From the NCBI GenBank assembly GCA_910577055.1, contig CAJTKX010000004.1, forward strand, positions 62,001 through 126,000: DNA of 64,000 nucleotides, given 5' to 3'. The position numbers were made by a program, and so were the translations under genes. Positions 1 to 8,413 of the stretch are shown piece after piece. Source of the stretch: an uncultured Christensenella sp. (GTDB lineage Bacteria; Bacillota; Clostridia; Christensenellales; Borkfalkiaceae). Positions within the stretch are counted from its first letter, which is position 1. The number at the start of each line of letters is the position of its first letter. The notes beneath the pieces were generated by a model. The model saw nothing but the letters and a program-made list of their open reading frames with translations, did no database searches and was not told the DNA's origin.

Positions 1-1054
1 CCAACAGCTCGGCAAGCAGCACCGCGCCGCCCGCCGCTCCGCGCAAAGTATTGTGTGAAAAACCTATAAATTTATAGTCGAACAAACCGTCCTCTCTCAG
101 CCGTCCCGCGCTAACCGCCATTCCGCCCTCTAAATTTCTGTCAAGGAAGGGTTGGGGACGGTTGTCCTCTTCGAAGTAGTGCAAAAACCGTTTGGGCGCG
201 GAGGGAAGGGCAAGACGTTGCGGTTCGCCCGAAAACTCCGCCCAAGCCTTTATAATTTCTTCCTTAGAGGGCTTAATTTCGAATTTGACGAAGCAAGCCG
301 CCGTGTGTCCGTCGGATACGGGCACCCTTAAACACTGCGCCGTAATTTTCGGCGAAGTTGCGGGCAATATTTCTCCGTTCTTAATTTCGCCCCAAATTTT
401 AAGGGGTTCGGTTTCGCTTTTTTCTTCCTCGCCGCCTATATACGGTATAACGTTGTCGCAAATTTCGGGCATAGTTTCAAAGGTCTTGCCCGCGCCCGAA
501 ATCGCTTGATAGGTGCACACGGCAACCTCTTTAATGCCGAACTTTTTCAAGGGGTGCAATAGGGGCACATAGGACTGTAACGAGCAGTTGCTTTTTACCG
601 CTATAAACCCGCGCTTTGTGCCCAAGCGTTTCTTTTGCGCCGCAATAATTTCAAGGTGGTCGGCGTTAATTTCGGGAATAATCATAGGCACGTCGCCCGT
701 CCCGCGGTGCGCCGAGTTGTTCGAAACTATCGGACATTCGAGTTTGGCGTACGCATATTCAAGCTCTTTCAGCTCATCCTTTTTCATATTCACCGCGCAG
801 AAACAGAAATCTACTTCTTTTGCGATTTTTTCCTTGTCCGCCGTCGCGTCCAAAACTTCCATATCCGCGTATTTTTCGGGCATAGGCGTTGACAAATGCC
901 ACTTTTTTAACGCGTTTTTGTACTTTTTGCCCGCAGAATTTGCGGACGCGGCAAGGCGTTTCACCTCGAACCAGGGGTGGTTTTCAAGCAATAACAAAAA
1001 CCTTTGCCCGACCATTCCCGTAGCGCCTATAATTCCTACTTTGTATTTCCTCAT
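1..1054 (-). CDS. asd: Aspartate-semialdehyde dehydrogenase, 3' end cut by window edge
   Basis: Reads from an ATG at 1054 to the window edge (351 codons seen). It converts aspartyl phosphate to aspartate semialdehyde, the branch point to lysine/diaminopimelate, threonine and methionine. The N-terminus has the Rossmann signature GIIGATGMVGQRF (residues 8-20). SNNSAHR lies near 111-117 and the catalytic cysteine is Cys157 in VKSNCSLQ. QAISGAGK and the later VPVSDGHTA block match the archaeal/fungal-type branch of the family. A GGAG Shine-Dalgarno lies just upstream. The gene sits directly behind a lysine riboswitch and terminator, so lysine should shut it off. The C-terminus, and any operon partners, lie outside the window. 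Confidence 0.95.
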   Translation of the reverse strand, partial: MRKYKVGIIGATGMVGQRFLLLLENHPWFEVKRLAASANSAGKKYKNALKKWHLSTPMPEKYADMEVLDATADKEKIAKEVDFCFCAVNMKKDELKELEYAYAKLECPIVSNNSAHRGTGDVPMIIPEINADHLEIIAAQKKRLGTKRGFIAVKSNCSLQSYVPLLHPLKKFGIKEVAVCTYQAISGAGKTFETMPEICDNVIPYIGGEEEKSETEPLKIWGEIKNGEILPATSPKITAQCLRVPVSDGHTAACFVKFEIKPSKEEIIKAWAEFSGEPQRLALPSAPKRFLHYFEEDNRPQPFLDRNLEGGMAVSAGRLREDGLFDYKFIGFSHNTLRGAAGGAVLLAELL

Positions 1055-1070
1055 AACAACTCCGAAAAAT

Positions 1071-1092
1071 AAAAAAGCGGCAACCGTGCCGC
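1071..1092 (-). terminator. Riboswitch-controlled intrinsic terminator before asd
   Basis: On the minus strand a GCGGCA/TGCCGC stem with a 4-nt loop is followed by six T. It lies between the riboswitch core and the asd ribosome binding site. This is the expected off-state terminator of a transcriptional lysine riboswitch. Confidence 0.85.
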
Positions 1093-1124
1093 CGTTAATC
1101 ACATTTACAAGCAATTAGCGCAAC

Positions 1125-1287
1125 ACTTTAAGTGACAGTCGCAAGGGTATTGGCCCGTGCGCCCGACGCGGCTAAAAGGGTTTGCCGCATCTCGGCGGAA
1201 GTGCCCTTTCGACGCGGCGTAAATAGCGGAATTGCCTTTTCAACTCCTTTGCCGCGGCTACTGATGCCGTCCGCTCCTCTAAATGCA
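1125..1287 (-). promoter_or_regulatory. Lysine riboswitch (L-box) controlling asd
   Basis: Read on the minus strand, the leader contains the L-box blocks in order: TTAGAGGAGCGG, CATCAGTA, AAAGGAGTTGAAA, GTCGAAAGGGCAC, CCGCCGAGATGCGG, CGGGCC and finally GACTGTCACTT. These match the conserved core of lysC-type lysine riboswitches. The terminator at 1071-1092 completes the expression platform. The gene order riboswitch-terminator-asd fits lysine repression of the aspartate pathway. Exact 5' and 3' limits are estimated. Confidence 0.85.
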
Positions 1288-1292
1288 AGCCA

Positions 1293-1321
1293 ATTTTAAC
1301 ATAAAAACGGCGTAAAGTAAA
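1293..1321 (-). promoter_or_regulatory. Sigma-A-type promoter of the lysine riboswitch-asd transcript
   Basis: On the minus strand TTTACT (1321-1316) and TAAAAT (1298-1293) are separated by 17 bp, a few bases upstream of the riboswitch. Confidence 0.6.
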
Positions 1322-1376
1322 GTTATTTCCGCAATAAAAAATTATTTGTTTATATTACCAACGCGACGAAAACTGT

Positions 1377-1405
1377 TTGACACCCTTTAAATAATAGTGT
1401 AAAAT
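1377..1405 (+). promoter_or_regulatory. Sigma-A promoter of the surface protein gene
   Basis: TTGACA at 1377-1382 and TAAAAT at 1400-1405 with a 17 bp spacer. The position is about 40 bp upstream of the start codon at 1447. With the riboswitch and asd promoter this explains the 1055-1446 intergenic stretch. Confidence 0.75.
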
Positions 1406-1446
1406 AGACGGGTATAATAAAAAATAATACGGTGGATATACAAAAT

Positions 1447-3936
1447 ATGAATTCGCAAAAATCCGTTAAAATAAAATTAAGTTTAATCGTTGCGCTTGCG
1501 CTTGCCTTCCTTATTTCGGTCGGCGCGTTTTTGGGCGTAACTTTGGCTCGCGCAGACCGTTCTGTAACAATCAGCGGCACAAGCATTTTCGTAACCACTT
1601 CCAACGCCGCCGTTTGGGCGCATAAAGAAACGAAAACCGAAACGGTGGACGAGGAAGAGAAAGAAGTGGACCACTTCTACACGATGTTTGCATTCACCGC
1701 CGACGAGGATTCGGTAAATTTCAGAAAAAATCTTGCTTACAAGTGGGTTGAAAATACCGAAAAGACCGAAGTGGAAGAGGACGCCGACGGCAACGAAATC
1801 GATACGGCTGTTTCCTTCAAAAAGCAAGACGGTTGGTTCAATATGGAACTCGGCTTTGCCGACGAAAACAACAAGGGCGAAAACGGCGACGAGAACAGCC
1901 TTCAATTCGAACATTTCGTAATCACCTTCGAAAGTCAAGAGTATTCGCAAACCAAGGACGGCAAATCGGTAAACTATCTTGTTTTCGCCCCCGCAGAGTC
2001 CGGCAAAGTCAGCGTTTACGTCGTGCACAAAGATGTAGCAGATAAAGATTTGGACGCGGTTTTGGGCAGACTTTCCGACGATGAGTTGTTGGGTGAAGTA
2101 GACAACGACCATATCGCCGTCAAATTTACGGAATACAAGGACGGCAACTATACCGTACAAGTAAACGAGCTTGCAAAGACGGGCAAGTTCGAAAACGTAG
2201 GCAAAACTTACGCAAAATATTCTTCGTCTACTACCACGCCCGTAACTCCGCTTTCGTTCAAAGCTCTTTTTGCGGAAGAAGAGGAGGACGGAGATATCGA
2301 GGCTCACGGCAACGCGTTTATGACCCTCTACAATATGAACGGTCAAAGCATGGAATTTACCAATACGGTCGAAACGGGCAAGAAAATCACCAACGGACAA
2401 GTTAACGACACCACGCCCCCCGTATTGTGCCTTGACAAGGAAGTTCCTTTCATTCAGTACAACGGCGAAATTGCTTTCGACTATACCGTAATAGACGTGC
2501 TCACTTCGTCGCCCAGCCTTACGACCTCGTACTATATGCTTACTACGGCGGACGTGAACAAGACCCCCGAGTACAAGACTGCGAGCGGCGGGGACTATAA
2601 AGAGGTTTCCGACTCCGACGACCAATATATGTTCCCTCACGCAAAGCACTATAAGCCCACTGCTAACGACTACAACGCCGACGTTTACAACCAAGACGAA
2701 GTAAAGGCGGCGGTTAAAGTAGTTTTGAAGCTCACCGACACCACTTCGACGGGCGGACAGACAACCTATGTTTTGTTGGATTGGTTCGTTAACGAAAAGT
2801 ACCTTCTTTTAATCGGCGAGGAGGGGGCAAAGGTTCCCTACGTTGCCGTAGCGACGGACAATCAAGGCGTAGCGTTTGCTTACACCGACTTAAAGACCAA
2901 AACGAGCGACCCCGAAAACAGCGCGGCTTGGAACAAAGCCGTAACCGACTATAAGGCGGCTGTTGCGGAAGCGGCAAAGGACTTAAAGGCGGGCAGCAAG
3001 AATTACTTCTATCTTCCCTCGGTTGAAAATTTGCTTGCCGACAACGCAACGGCTTACTCCGATTTGACTTTTTCAATATATTATAATAACGGTTCGCAAC
3101 AGTCCTCTACGAACAAAAACGCTAACGCGCTTTCGATAAACCTTACCAAAGCGGGAAAGTATATCTTCACGATTTACGCAAGAGACGCGGCTGGTAACGG
3201 AGTTTTCTATTACGACGGCGGTGAGGAAACCGAGATTGAAACGGGCGACATTTGGAATATGTACAAGCAAGAAGAGGACGGCGAATTCGCGGGTATGAGG
3301 AAGTATCTGCCTTGGTTCGAGTTTACCGTCGAAGAGTCCGAAATTTCCATTGAGGACCCCGACGAGCAGTCCACGGCGTATGTAGACAGCAGCTACACCC
3401 CCGACAGCTTCGAAATCAACGGCGTTTCCGTAAACACGACGTACACCCTCTACGAGTTCCAAAACAACCTTTGGGCGCAAGAGCACGACGGCGTGGCGCT
3501 GACTTATGAAAAGTTTAAAGCGGACGTCGAAACGCTTTTGCAAGAAAACAGAAAATATTTTACAAGAATAAGACCCGCATCCGAGCTTAAAGAAGGCACG
3601 GCGGATTACGATAAGTTTAACGACTACGCTTGGAACGGCAGCTCGCTCAGCTTCACTCCGCAGACCGCAAACGCGTTCTATATCATAAAGTGCGAAGCAT
3701 CGAGCAGTGAAACGGCAGAGCCGGTATCGAAGATTATGACGATTGCCGCTGCGCCTAAGGTTGCCCCCATAAAGGGCGAGGACACTTGGGTTCAAGACAA
3801 CGTAACCTCGATAATTCTTCTTTGTATCGCGGGCGCGTCGCTTATCGGCATAATACTTCTGTTGGTTATTAAGCCGAAGAACAAGGGCGATTTGGACGAA
3901 GTAATCGAAACCAAGCCTAAAAAGAAGTCCAAATAA
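1447..3936 (+). CDS. Large membrane-anchored surface protein of unknown function
   Basis: About 829 residues. I chose ATG 1447 because GGTGG at 1431-1435 is a suitable ribosome binding site; an in-frame GTG at 1432 is the alternative. An N-terminal signal/anchor follows basic residues (KIKLSLIVALALAFLISVGA). A single C-terminal membrane helix (about 795-815, IILLCIAGASLIGIILLLV) ends in a Lys-rich tail. The roughly 760-residue ectodomain is acidic and rich in Thr/Ser/Tyr. Segments beginning DTTPPV near residue 320 recall bacterial Ig-like surface domains, but I recognise no family. It stands alone behind its own promoter and a strong terminator. Probably a cell-surface protein; the role is unknown. 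Confidence 0.8.
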   Translation: MNSQKSVKIKLSLIVALALAFLISVGAFLGVTLARADRSVTISGTSIFVTTSNAAVWAHKETKTETVDEEEKEVDHFYTMFAFTADEDSVNFRKNLAYKWVENTEKTEVEEDADGNEIDTAVSFKKQDGWFNMELGFADENNKGENGDENSLQFEHFVITFESQEYSQTKDGKSVNYLVFAPAESGKVSVYVVHKDVADKDLDAVLGRLSDDELLGEVDNDHIAVKFTEYKDGNYTVQVNELAKTGKFENVGKTYAKYSSSTTTPVTPLSFKALFAEEEEDGDIEAHGNAFMTLYNMNGQSMEFTNTVETGKKITNGQVNDTTPPVLCLDKEVPFIQYNGEIAFDYTVIDVLTSSPSLTTSYYMLTTADVNKTPEYKTASGGDYKEVSDSDDQYMFPHAKHYKPTANDYNADVYNQDEVKAAVKVVLKLTDTTSTGGQTTYVLLDWFVNEKYLLLIGEEGAKVPYVAVATDNQGVAFAYTDLKTKTSDPENSAAWNKAVTDYKAAVAEAAKDLKAGSKNYFYLPSVENLLADNATAYSDLTFSIYYNNGSQQSSTNKNANALSINLTKAGKYIFTIYARDAAGNGVFYYDGGEETEIETGDIWNMYKQEEDGEFAGMRKYLPWFEFTVEESEISIEDPDEQSTAYVDSSYTPDSFEINGVSVNTTYTLYEFQNNLWAQEHDGVALTYEKFKADVETLLQENRKYFTRIRPASELKEGTADYDKFNDYAWNGSSLSFTPQTANAFYIIKCEASSSETAEPVSKIMTIAAAPKVAPIKGEDTWVQDNVTSIILLCIAGASLIGIILLLVIKPKNKGDLDEVIETKPKKKSK

Positions 3937-3975
3937 GCGTGGCAGTTAAACGCTTAAAAACGTTAAATAAACTTT

Positions 3976-4009
3976 AAGCCGCGGCGCAGTTTTGCGCCGC
4001 GGCTTTTTT
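3976..4009 (+). terminator. Strong intrinsic terminator after the surface protein gene
   Basis: A 13 bp perfect GC-rich stem (AAGCCGCGGCGCA arm), 4-nt loop and six T. Confidence 0.95.
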
Positions 4010-4031
4010 GTAAAAAACTTTGTTCAAACCG

Positions 4032-4089
4032 TTGACAAACCCGAATGAATGTATTATTATGTTATTATCATATGAATATTCGTTCATAT
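4032..4089 (+). promoter_or_regulatory. Promoter and ArsR-type operator of the metal-efflux operon
   Basis: TTGACA (4032-4037) and TATTAT (4055-4060) with a 17 bp spacer. Ten bases downstream is an imperfect palindrome at 4070-4089 with arms ATATGAA and TTCATAT. Its layout matches ArsR/SmtB operators, which place such palindromes at or just after the transcription start. It lies 29 bp before the regulator gene, implying autorepression relieved by metal. Confidence 0.8.
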
Positions 4090-4118
4090 TTAAGATATAA
4101 TAATATAAAGGTGAAATA

Positions 4119-4475
4119 ATGGAAAACGAAATTTTACAACAAGAGGAACTGCACTGCGCGCGGGTTAAAGCCGCGCTTTCGCAAATGCCGAGCGACGATG
4201 ATATCGCCGAAATGGGCGCAAGGTTTAAAACCCTTTCGGAGCCGTCCCGCCTAAAAATTTTACTTGCCTTGTCTGCGGGCGAGCTGTGCGTAGAGCACAT
4301 AACCGAAGCGGTCGGGGGCAATCAAAGCGCGGTTTCGCATCAACTCAAAACCCTTAAAGATAACCGCATAGTCAAGTGTAGGAGGGAGGGTAAAAAAATT
4401 CTTTATTCCGTATCCGACGCGCACGTTATGATAATGATTGAGGTTGCAAAGGAGCATTTGAACTGCCATGAATAA
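4119..4475 (+). CDS. ArsR/SmtB-family metal-responsive repressor
   Basis: 118 residues, normal for the family. The winged-helix core runs from FKTLSEPSRLKILLAL to the recognition helix NQSAVSHQLKTL. The C-terminal helix DAHVMIMIEVAKEHLNCHE has the Asp-x-His...His-x-x-Cys/His-Glu pattern of the alpha-5 zinc site of SmtB/CzrA. An N-terminal LHCARV and the ELCVEH segment offer Cys ligands like those of CadC. It probably represses the operon until Zn, Cd or Pb binds. The stop overlaps the start of the P-type ATPase by 8 nt, so the two are translationally coupled. Which metal is sensed cannot be settled here. Confidence 0.9.
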   Translation: MENEILQQEELHCARVKAALSQMPSDDDIAEMGARFKTLSEPSRLKILLALSAGELCVEHITEAVGGNQSAVSHQLKTLKDNRIVKCRREGKKILYSVSDAHVMIMIEVAKEHLNCHE

Positions 4476-6561
4476 AATCAAAATCAAGGGGCTTGATTGC
4501 GCCAACTGCGCGCGTGAGCTTGAAGAAGATTTGAATAAAATAGAGGGCGTTTCCGCCGTAGTGGATTTTATGAATATGCAAGTCAGCTTGGAGGCGGATA
4601 CCGCGGACGCATACGATAACGCCGTCTACACTATAACCCATTTCGAGGAAGTTAAAATAGTAGAGGACGGCGGGGAAAAGAAAAGTCTTTTTAAAGAACA
4701 CTTAAAAGATATAATTCTGCTTATCGTTGCAACGGTGTTGTTTGTTCCCGCGCTCGTACTCGATTTGACGGGTACGGCAAAAACCGACTTAGCCGCCGAA
4801 ATCGTCACTTATATTTTGTACGGCTTGTCCTATCTTACGGTCGGACACCCCGTGCTTATCAATACCGCAAAGAATATCGCAAAGGGCAAAATTTTCGACG
4901 AAAACTTTCTAATGACGGTCGCGTCGGTCGGCGCGATTCTACTCGGAATTTTCGCGGGCGACGGCTTTGTCGAGGGCGTTGCGGTTATGCTGTTGTATCA
5001 GCTTGGCGAGCTTCTTCAAGCCGTTGCGGTCGGCTCGTCGCGCAACTCCATTTCGACATTGATGAACCTTAAAAGCGACATTGCAACCTTGGTTGCGGAC
5101 GGCGTTCAGCGCGTGGTTTCTCCCGAGGAGTTGCACGCGGGCGATACTATATTGATAAAGGCGGGCGAAAAGGTGCCCGTTGACTGCCTTGTAATCAAAG
5201 GCGAAAGCTCGTTGGACATGAAAAGCCTTAACGGCGAACCGCTGCCCCGCGACGTGAAGGCGGGGGACGAGGCTTTGTCGGGCAGTATAAATTTATCCGG
5301 CGTAATCGAGGCGCAAGTTTTAAGGGAATACAAGAACTCCGCCGTGGCTAAAATTTTGGAGCTTGTGGAAAACTCCACCGCAAAAAAATCAAAGCCCGAA
5401 AAATTCATTACAAAATTTGCAAAGTACTATACGCCGATAGTTTGCTTAATCGCCGTAATAGTTGCGGGGCTTGTGCCCACAGTCGTTTGCGCCGTCAACG
5501 CAAGCTTCGGCTGGGAAACCTACCGCAGTTGGATATACAACGCGCTTAGTTTCCTTGTTATTTCTTGCCCGTGCGCGCTAGTCATTTCCGTGCCGCTGTC
5601 GTATTTCGGCGGCATAGGCAGATGCGCTAAATTCGGTGTTTTGGTCAAAGGCTCGACTTGCCTTGACGAGTTGGCTTTGGCAACGGTAGCCGCTTTCGAT
5701 AAAACCGGCACGCTTACCGAGGGCGAGTTCGAAGTGGTTTCATACACGGACGAAAAAGCTTTGCGCCTTGCCGCAGCTGCGGAAAAATTTTCTTCGCACC
5801 CCGTGGCGGCCGCTTTCAAAAATTTCCCGACCGACTTCGAAATTCAAGGCGCGGAAGAGATAGCGGGCAAGGGCGTAAAGTGTATGCTTGACGGTGAATT
5901 GCTGCTTGTCGGCAACGGTAAGCTTTTGCAAGAAAACGGCGTTGAATATGAGGAGAAAGTCAGCCTTTCGACCGTAATTTATGTCGCGCTTGCGGGTAAG
6001 TTTTCGGGCGTAGTGGAAATAGACGACAAGGTAAAGGACGGCGCAAAGGAAGCCTTGGCGGAACTGAAAAAATCGGGCGTTACCTATACCGAAATGCTAA
6101 CGGGCGATAGGCGAGGGCGTGCGGAGGTCATTGCGAACGGACTCGGTTTGGACGGCTTTCAAGCCGAACTCCTTCCCGACGGAAAGCTAAGCCGCGCGGT
6201 AGAGTTAAAAAGCAATGGCAAGCTGATTTACGTCGGCGACGGAATAAACGACGCGCCCGTTATGACTGCTGCCGACTGCGCCGTGTCGATGGGCAAAGTC
6301 GGCTCGGACGCGGCAATCGCGGCGAGCGATATCGTGCTTGTATCGGATAATCTGCGCCTTCTTCCCAAAGGCAGAAGAATAGCCAAGGGTACGCGCAAGC
6401 TCGTTATAGAAAACATTGTAGGCTCGCTTATAGTTAAAGCTGCAATTATGGTTTTAAGCGTTGCCTTGCCCACGTTTCCGCTTATCGCGGCGGTGGTGGC
6501 GGACGTCGGCGTTATGCTAATTGCCGTTCTTAACGCAATGCGCACCAACCTATTAAAATAA
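4468..6561 (+). CDS. P1B-type heavy-metal exporting ATPase (Zn/Cd/Pb type)
   Basis: 697 residues, typical for CadA/ZntA. In order: an HMA domain with GLDCANC at 9-15, an actuator domain near 205-290, the transmembrane metal site SCPCALV (about 365), the phosphorylation loop DKTGTLTEG (about 410), the nucleotide-binding His-Pro (SSHPVAAAF) and the hinge GDGINDAPV (about 589). The CPC motif and single CxxC HMA fit a Zn/Cd/Pb exporter, which also fits the SmtB-like partner. The actuator loop usually written TGES reads SLNGEPLP here, so Thr becomes Asn and Ser becomes Pro. It is co-transcribed with the repressor. Confidence 0.93.
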   Translation: MNKIKIKGLDCANCARELEEDLNKIEGVSAVVDFMNMQVSLEADTADAYDNAVYTITHFEEVKIVEDGGEKKSLFKEHLKDIILLIVATVLFVPALVLDLTGTAKTDLAAEIVTYILYGLSYLTVGHPVLINTAKNIAKGKIFDENFLMTVASVGAILLGIFAGDGFVEGVAVMLLYQLGELLQAVAVGSSRNSISTLMNLKSDIATLVADGVQRVVSPEELHAGDTILIKAGEKVPVDCLVIKGESSLDMKSLNGEPLPRDVKAGDEALSGSINLSGVIEAQVLREYKNSAVAKILELVENSTAKKSKPEKFITKFAKYYTPIVCLIAVIVAGLVPTVVCAVNASFGWETYRSWIYNALSFLVISCPCALVISVPLSYFGGIGRCAKFGVLVKGSTCLDELALATVAAFDKTGTLTEGEFEVVSYTDEKALRLAAAAEKFSSHPVAAAFKNFPTDFEIQGAEEIAGKGVKCMLDGELLLVGNGKLLQENGVEYEEKVSLSTVIYVALAGKFSGVVEIDDKVKDGAKEALAELKKSGVTYTEMLTGDRRGRAEVIANGLGLDGFQAELLPDGKLSRAVELKSNGKLIYVGDGINDAPVMTAADCAVSMGKVGSDAAIAASDIVLVSDNLRLLPKGRRIAKGTRKLVIENIVGSLIVKAAIMVLSVALPTFPLIAAVVADVGVMLIAVLNAMRTNLLK

Positions 6562-6593
6562 GTTATATAAAATATAACCGATAAATTTCGTCA

Positions 6594-6630
6594 AAATTCG
6601 GCAAACCGCGTTCAATCGTTTGCCGAATTT
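6594..6630 (+). terminator. Hairpin ending the metal-efflux operon
   Basis: Perfect 13 bp arms (AAATTCGGCAAAC and its complement) around an 11-nt loop, followed by a short T-rich stretch. The arms are themselves T/A-rich at the outer end, so it could work in both directions. Confidence 0.7.
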
Positions 6631-6669
6631 GTTTATTGTGTGATAAAATATGAAATATAAGTGAATTGT

Positions 6670-6708
6670 AAGTCCCCCGCGGGGGCTGTTTGCCGTGTTA
6701 CGGCAAAC
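6670..6708 (+). promoter_or_regulatory. Two tandem hairpins in the leader of the purine permease gene
   Basis: CCCC/GGGG with a short loop (6673-6684) is followed by GTTTGCCG/CGGCAAAC with a 5-nt loop (6688-6708). AAGT and ACTT on either side could close a three-way junction. No T-run follows. The leader does not match the purine (xpt/pbuX) riboswitch core that I recall. Function unknown. Confidence 0.4.
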
Positions 6709-6746
6709 AAAGACACTTAAAAGAAATAAAAACGGAGGAATCTTCA

Positions 6747-8342
6747 ATGAGTGAAGAAACGAAAGAAGAAGTAGTTGTCGAACCCGTCGCGTCGGAAGCG
6801 GCTGTAAACCCCGACCCCGCCGCGCAAGACGGAACGGCGACCGCAGAAGCAGTAAGCCCCCACAAAGGCTTTTTGGGCAAGGTCGATAATTTTTTCGGCA
6901 TAACCAAAAGCGGCTCTAAGTTCAAGGTAGAAATAATAGCGGGCTTAACCACCTTTATGGCAATGGTTTACATATTGCTTGTAAACCCCGGAATATTCAC
7001 TTCACAGCTTGAAACGGCGCCCGGCTCCGGCGAGTTCTTTTCGATAATTCCCGGGCTTTCGTTCGGCGCAATGTACATAGCTACCGCACTCGGCGCAATT
7101 GTCGGCACTATGCTTATGGCTTTCCTTGCAAAGATGCCGTTGGGGCAAGCTTCTGGTATGGGCGTAAACGCGTTCGTTGTATTCACCTTGGTGCTAGATT
7201 ACGGTCTTACCTATGCTAACGCAATGGTGTTCACACTTCTTGACGGCGTTATCTTCGTTATATTGACGGTAACGGGATTAAGAAAGCACATCTTCAAAGC
7301 AATTCCCGACGAAGTAAGAAAGGCTATCAACGTAGGACTTGGTTTCTTCATTGCGTTTATAGGCTTCCAAAACTCGGGCGTTATAGTCGCAGACAGCGCA
7401 ACGCTTGTTTCGTTGGTTTCTTTCAACTTCTTGGGCACGGCAACTTTCGGCGGAATAATCGCGCCCCTTGTTGCAATTCTCGGCGTAATCGCAATAGCGA
7501 TACTCTCTCACTACAAAGTAAAAGGCTCCATTCTTTGGGGAATTTTAGGTTCTGCCGTAGTATATTATGTTTTGGCGGGTATAGGCTGCGCTTGGGGCGA
7601 TACTACTTGCCTCGGTATATTCGACGCTATCGGTCAACAGTTCAACTTCAATCCCTTCTCCGCGTTCGAAGATTGGGGCTTGCAGTCCGCCGGCAAAGTA
7701 TTCTACGAGGGCTTTGATTTCAGCACATATATCGCCGCGCACGGCGTAGGTTCGCTTGTGCTTATTCTTATAACTTCCGCGCTATCGCTTTGCGTTCTCG
7801 ATATGTTCGATACAATCGGAACACTATACGGCGCGTGCGCAAAGGGCAACCTTCTCGATAAAGACGGCAACCCTATGAATATGAACAGATGTATGCTTTC
7901 GGACGCTATCGCAACTTGCACGGGCGCTATCGCGGGCACTTCTACCGTAACAACTTTCGTCGAATCTTCGGCGGGCGTTGCTGCGGGCGGTAAAACGGGT
8001 TTCTCTGCGCTTGTTACCGGCGTTTGCTTCTTAATCGCTATGTTCCTTTCGCCTATCGCTCAGCTTATTCCCTCGGCGGCAACCGCTACGGCGCTTATCT
8101 GGGTCGGCGTGCTTATGATTAGCTCGGTTACCAAAATCGAGTGGACTAGCCCCGCCGTTGCATTGCCTTCGTTCTTGACGATTGCGATAATGGCGTTCGG
8201 TTACAGCATTTCCTTCGGTATAGGCGTAGGTATGATTTCTACCGTACTTGTAAGAATTTGCACGGGCAAGATTAAATCTATTTCCATAGTAACTTGGATA
8301 ATAACTATATTGTTCATTGCAACTTTCGTTCTTACCAACTAA
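6747..8342 (+). CDS. NCS2-family (AzgA-type) purine permease
   Basis: 531 residues starting at ATG 6747, which follows GGAGGAA by 7 nt. A 45-residue acidic, Ala-rich N-terminal tail precedes the conserved start VDNFFGITKSGSKFKVEIIAGLTTF... and about 12 membrane segments. Motifs characteristic of AzgA/PbuG hypoxanthine-guanine permeases include GQASGMGVNAF, DMFDTIGT and GTSTVTTFVESSAGVAAGG. A proton-driven importer of adenine, guanine or hypoxanthine is expected. The next gene, adenine deaminase, is only 71 nt away, so uptake and deamination of adenine are probably linked. Confidence 0.92.
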   Translation: MSEETKEEVVVEPVASEAAVNPDPAAQDGTATAEAVSPHKGFLGKVDNFFGITKSGSKFKVEIIAGLTTFMAMVYILLVNPGIFTSQLETAPGSGEFFSIIPGLSFGAMYIATALGAIVGTMLMAFLAKMPLGQASGMGVNAFVVFTLVLDYGLTYANAMVFTLLDGVIFVILTVTGLRKHIFKAIPDEVRKAINVGLGFFIAFIGFQNSGVIVADSATLVSLVSFNFLGTATFGGIIAPLVAILGVIAIAILSHYKVKGSILWGILGSAVVYYVLAGIGCAWGDTTCLGIFDAIGQQFNFNPFSAFEDWGLQSAGKVFYEGFDFSTYIAAHGVGSLVLILITSALSLCVLDMFDTIGTLYGACAKGNLLDKDGNPMNMNRCMLSDAIATCTGAIAGTSTVTTFVESSAGVAAGGKTGFSALVTGVCFLIAMFLSPIAQLIPSAATATALIWVGVLMISSVTKIEWTSPAVALPSFLTIAIMAFGYSISFGIGVGMISTVLVRICTGKIKSISIVTWIITILFIATFVLTN

Positions 8343-8349
8343 TACAAAT

Positions 8350-8380
8350 TTACAGCCGTCGCTTGAAAAAGCGGCGGCTT
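8350..8380 (+). terminator. Hairpin between the purine permease and adenine deaminase genes
   Basis: Arms AGCCGTCGCTT and AAGCGGCGGCT form an 11 bp stem with one G-U pair, followed by a short TTTG. It is a weak terminator or an intercistronic attenuator that would lower expression of the downstream gene. Confidence 0.65.
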
Positions 8381-8413
8381 TGTGCTATTATGAAGAAAAA
8401 ACGAGGTTACACT

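Noticed and set aside
192..1118. Plus-strand open frames overlapping asd
   Set aside because: The minus strand encodes a clear aspartate-semialdehyde dehydrogenase with riboswitch, so these are shadows.
1483..2694. 403-codon open frame on the minus strand inside the surface protein gene
   Set aside because: It lacks a ribosome binding site and recognisable motifs and is antisense to a gene with promoter, signal peptide and terminator. Codon bias of the sense strand explains the open frame.
6640..6746. Purine riboswitch before the NCS2 permease
   Set aside because: The conserved junction and loop sequences of the purine aptamer that I recall are not present.
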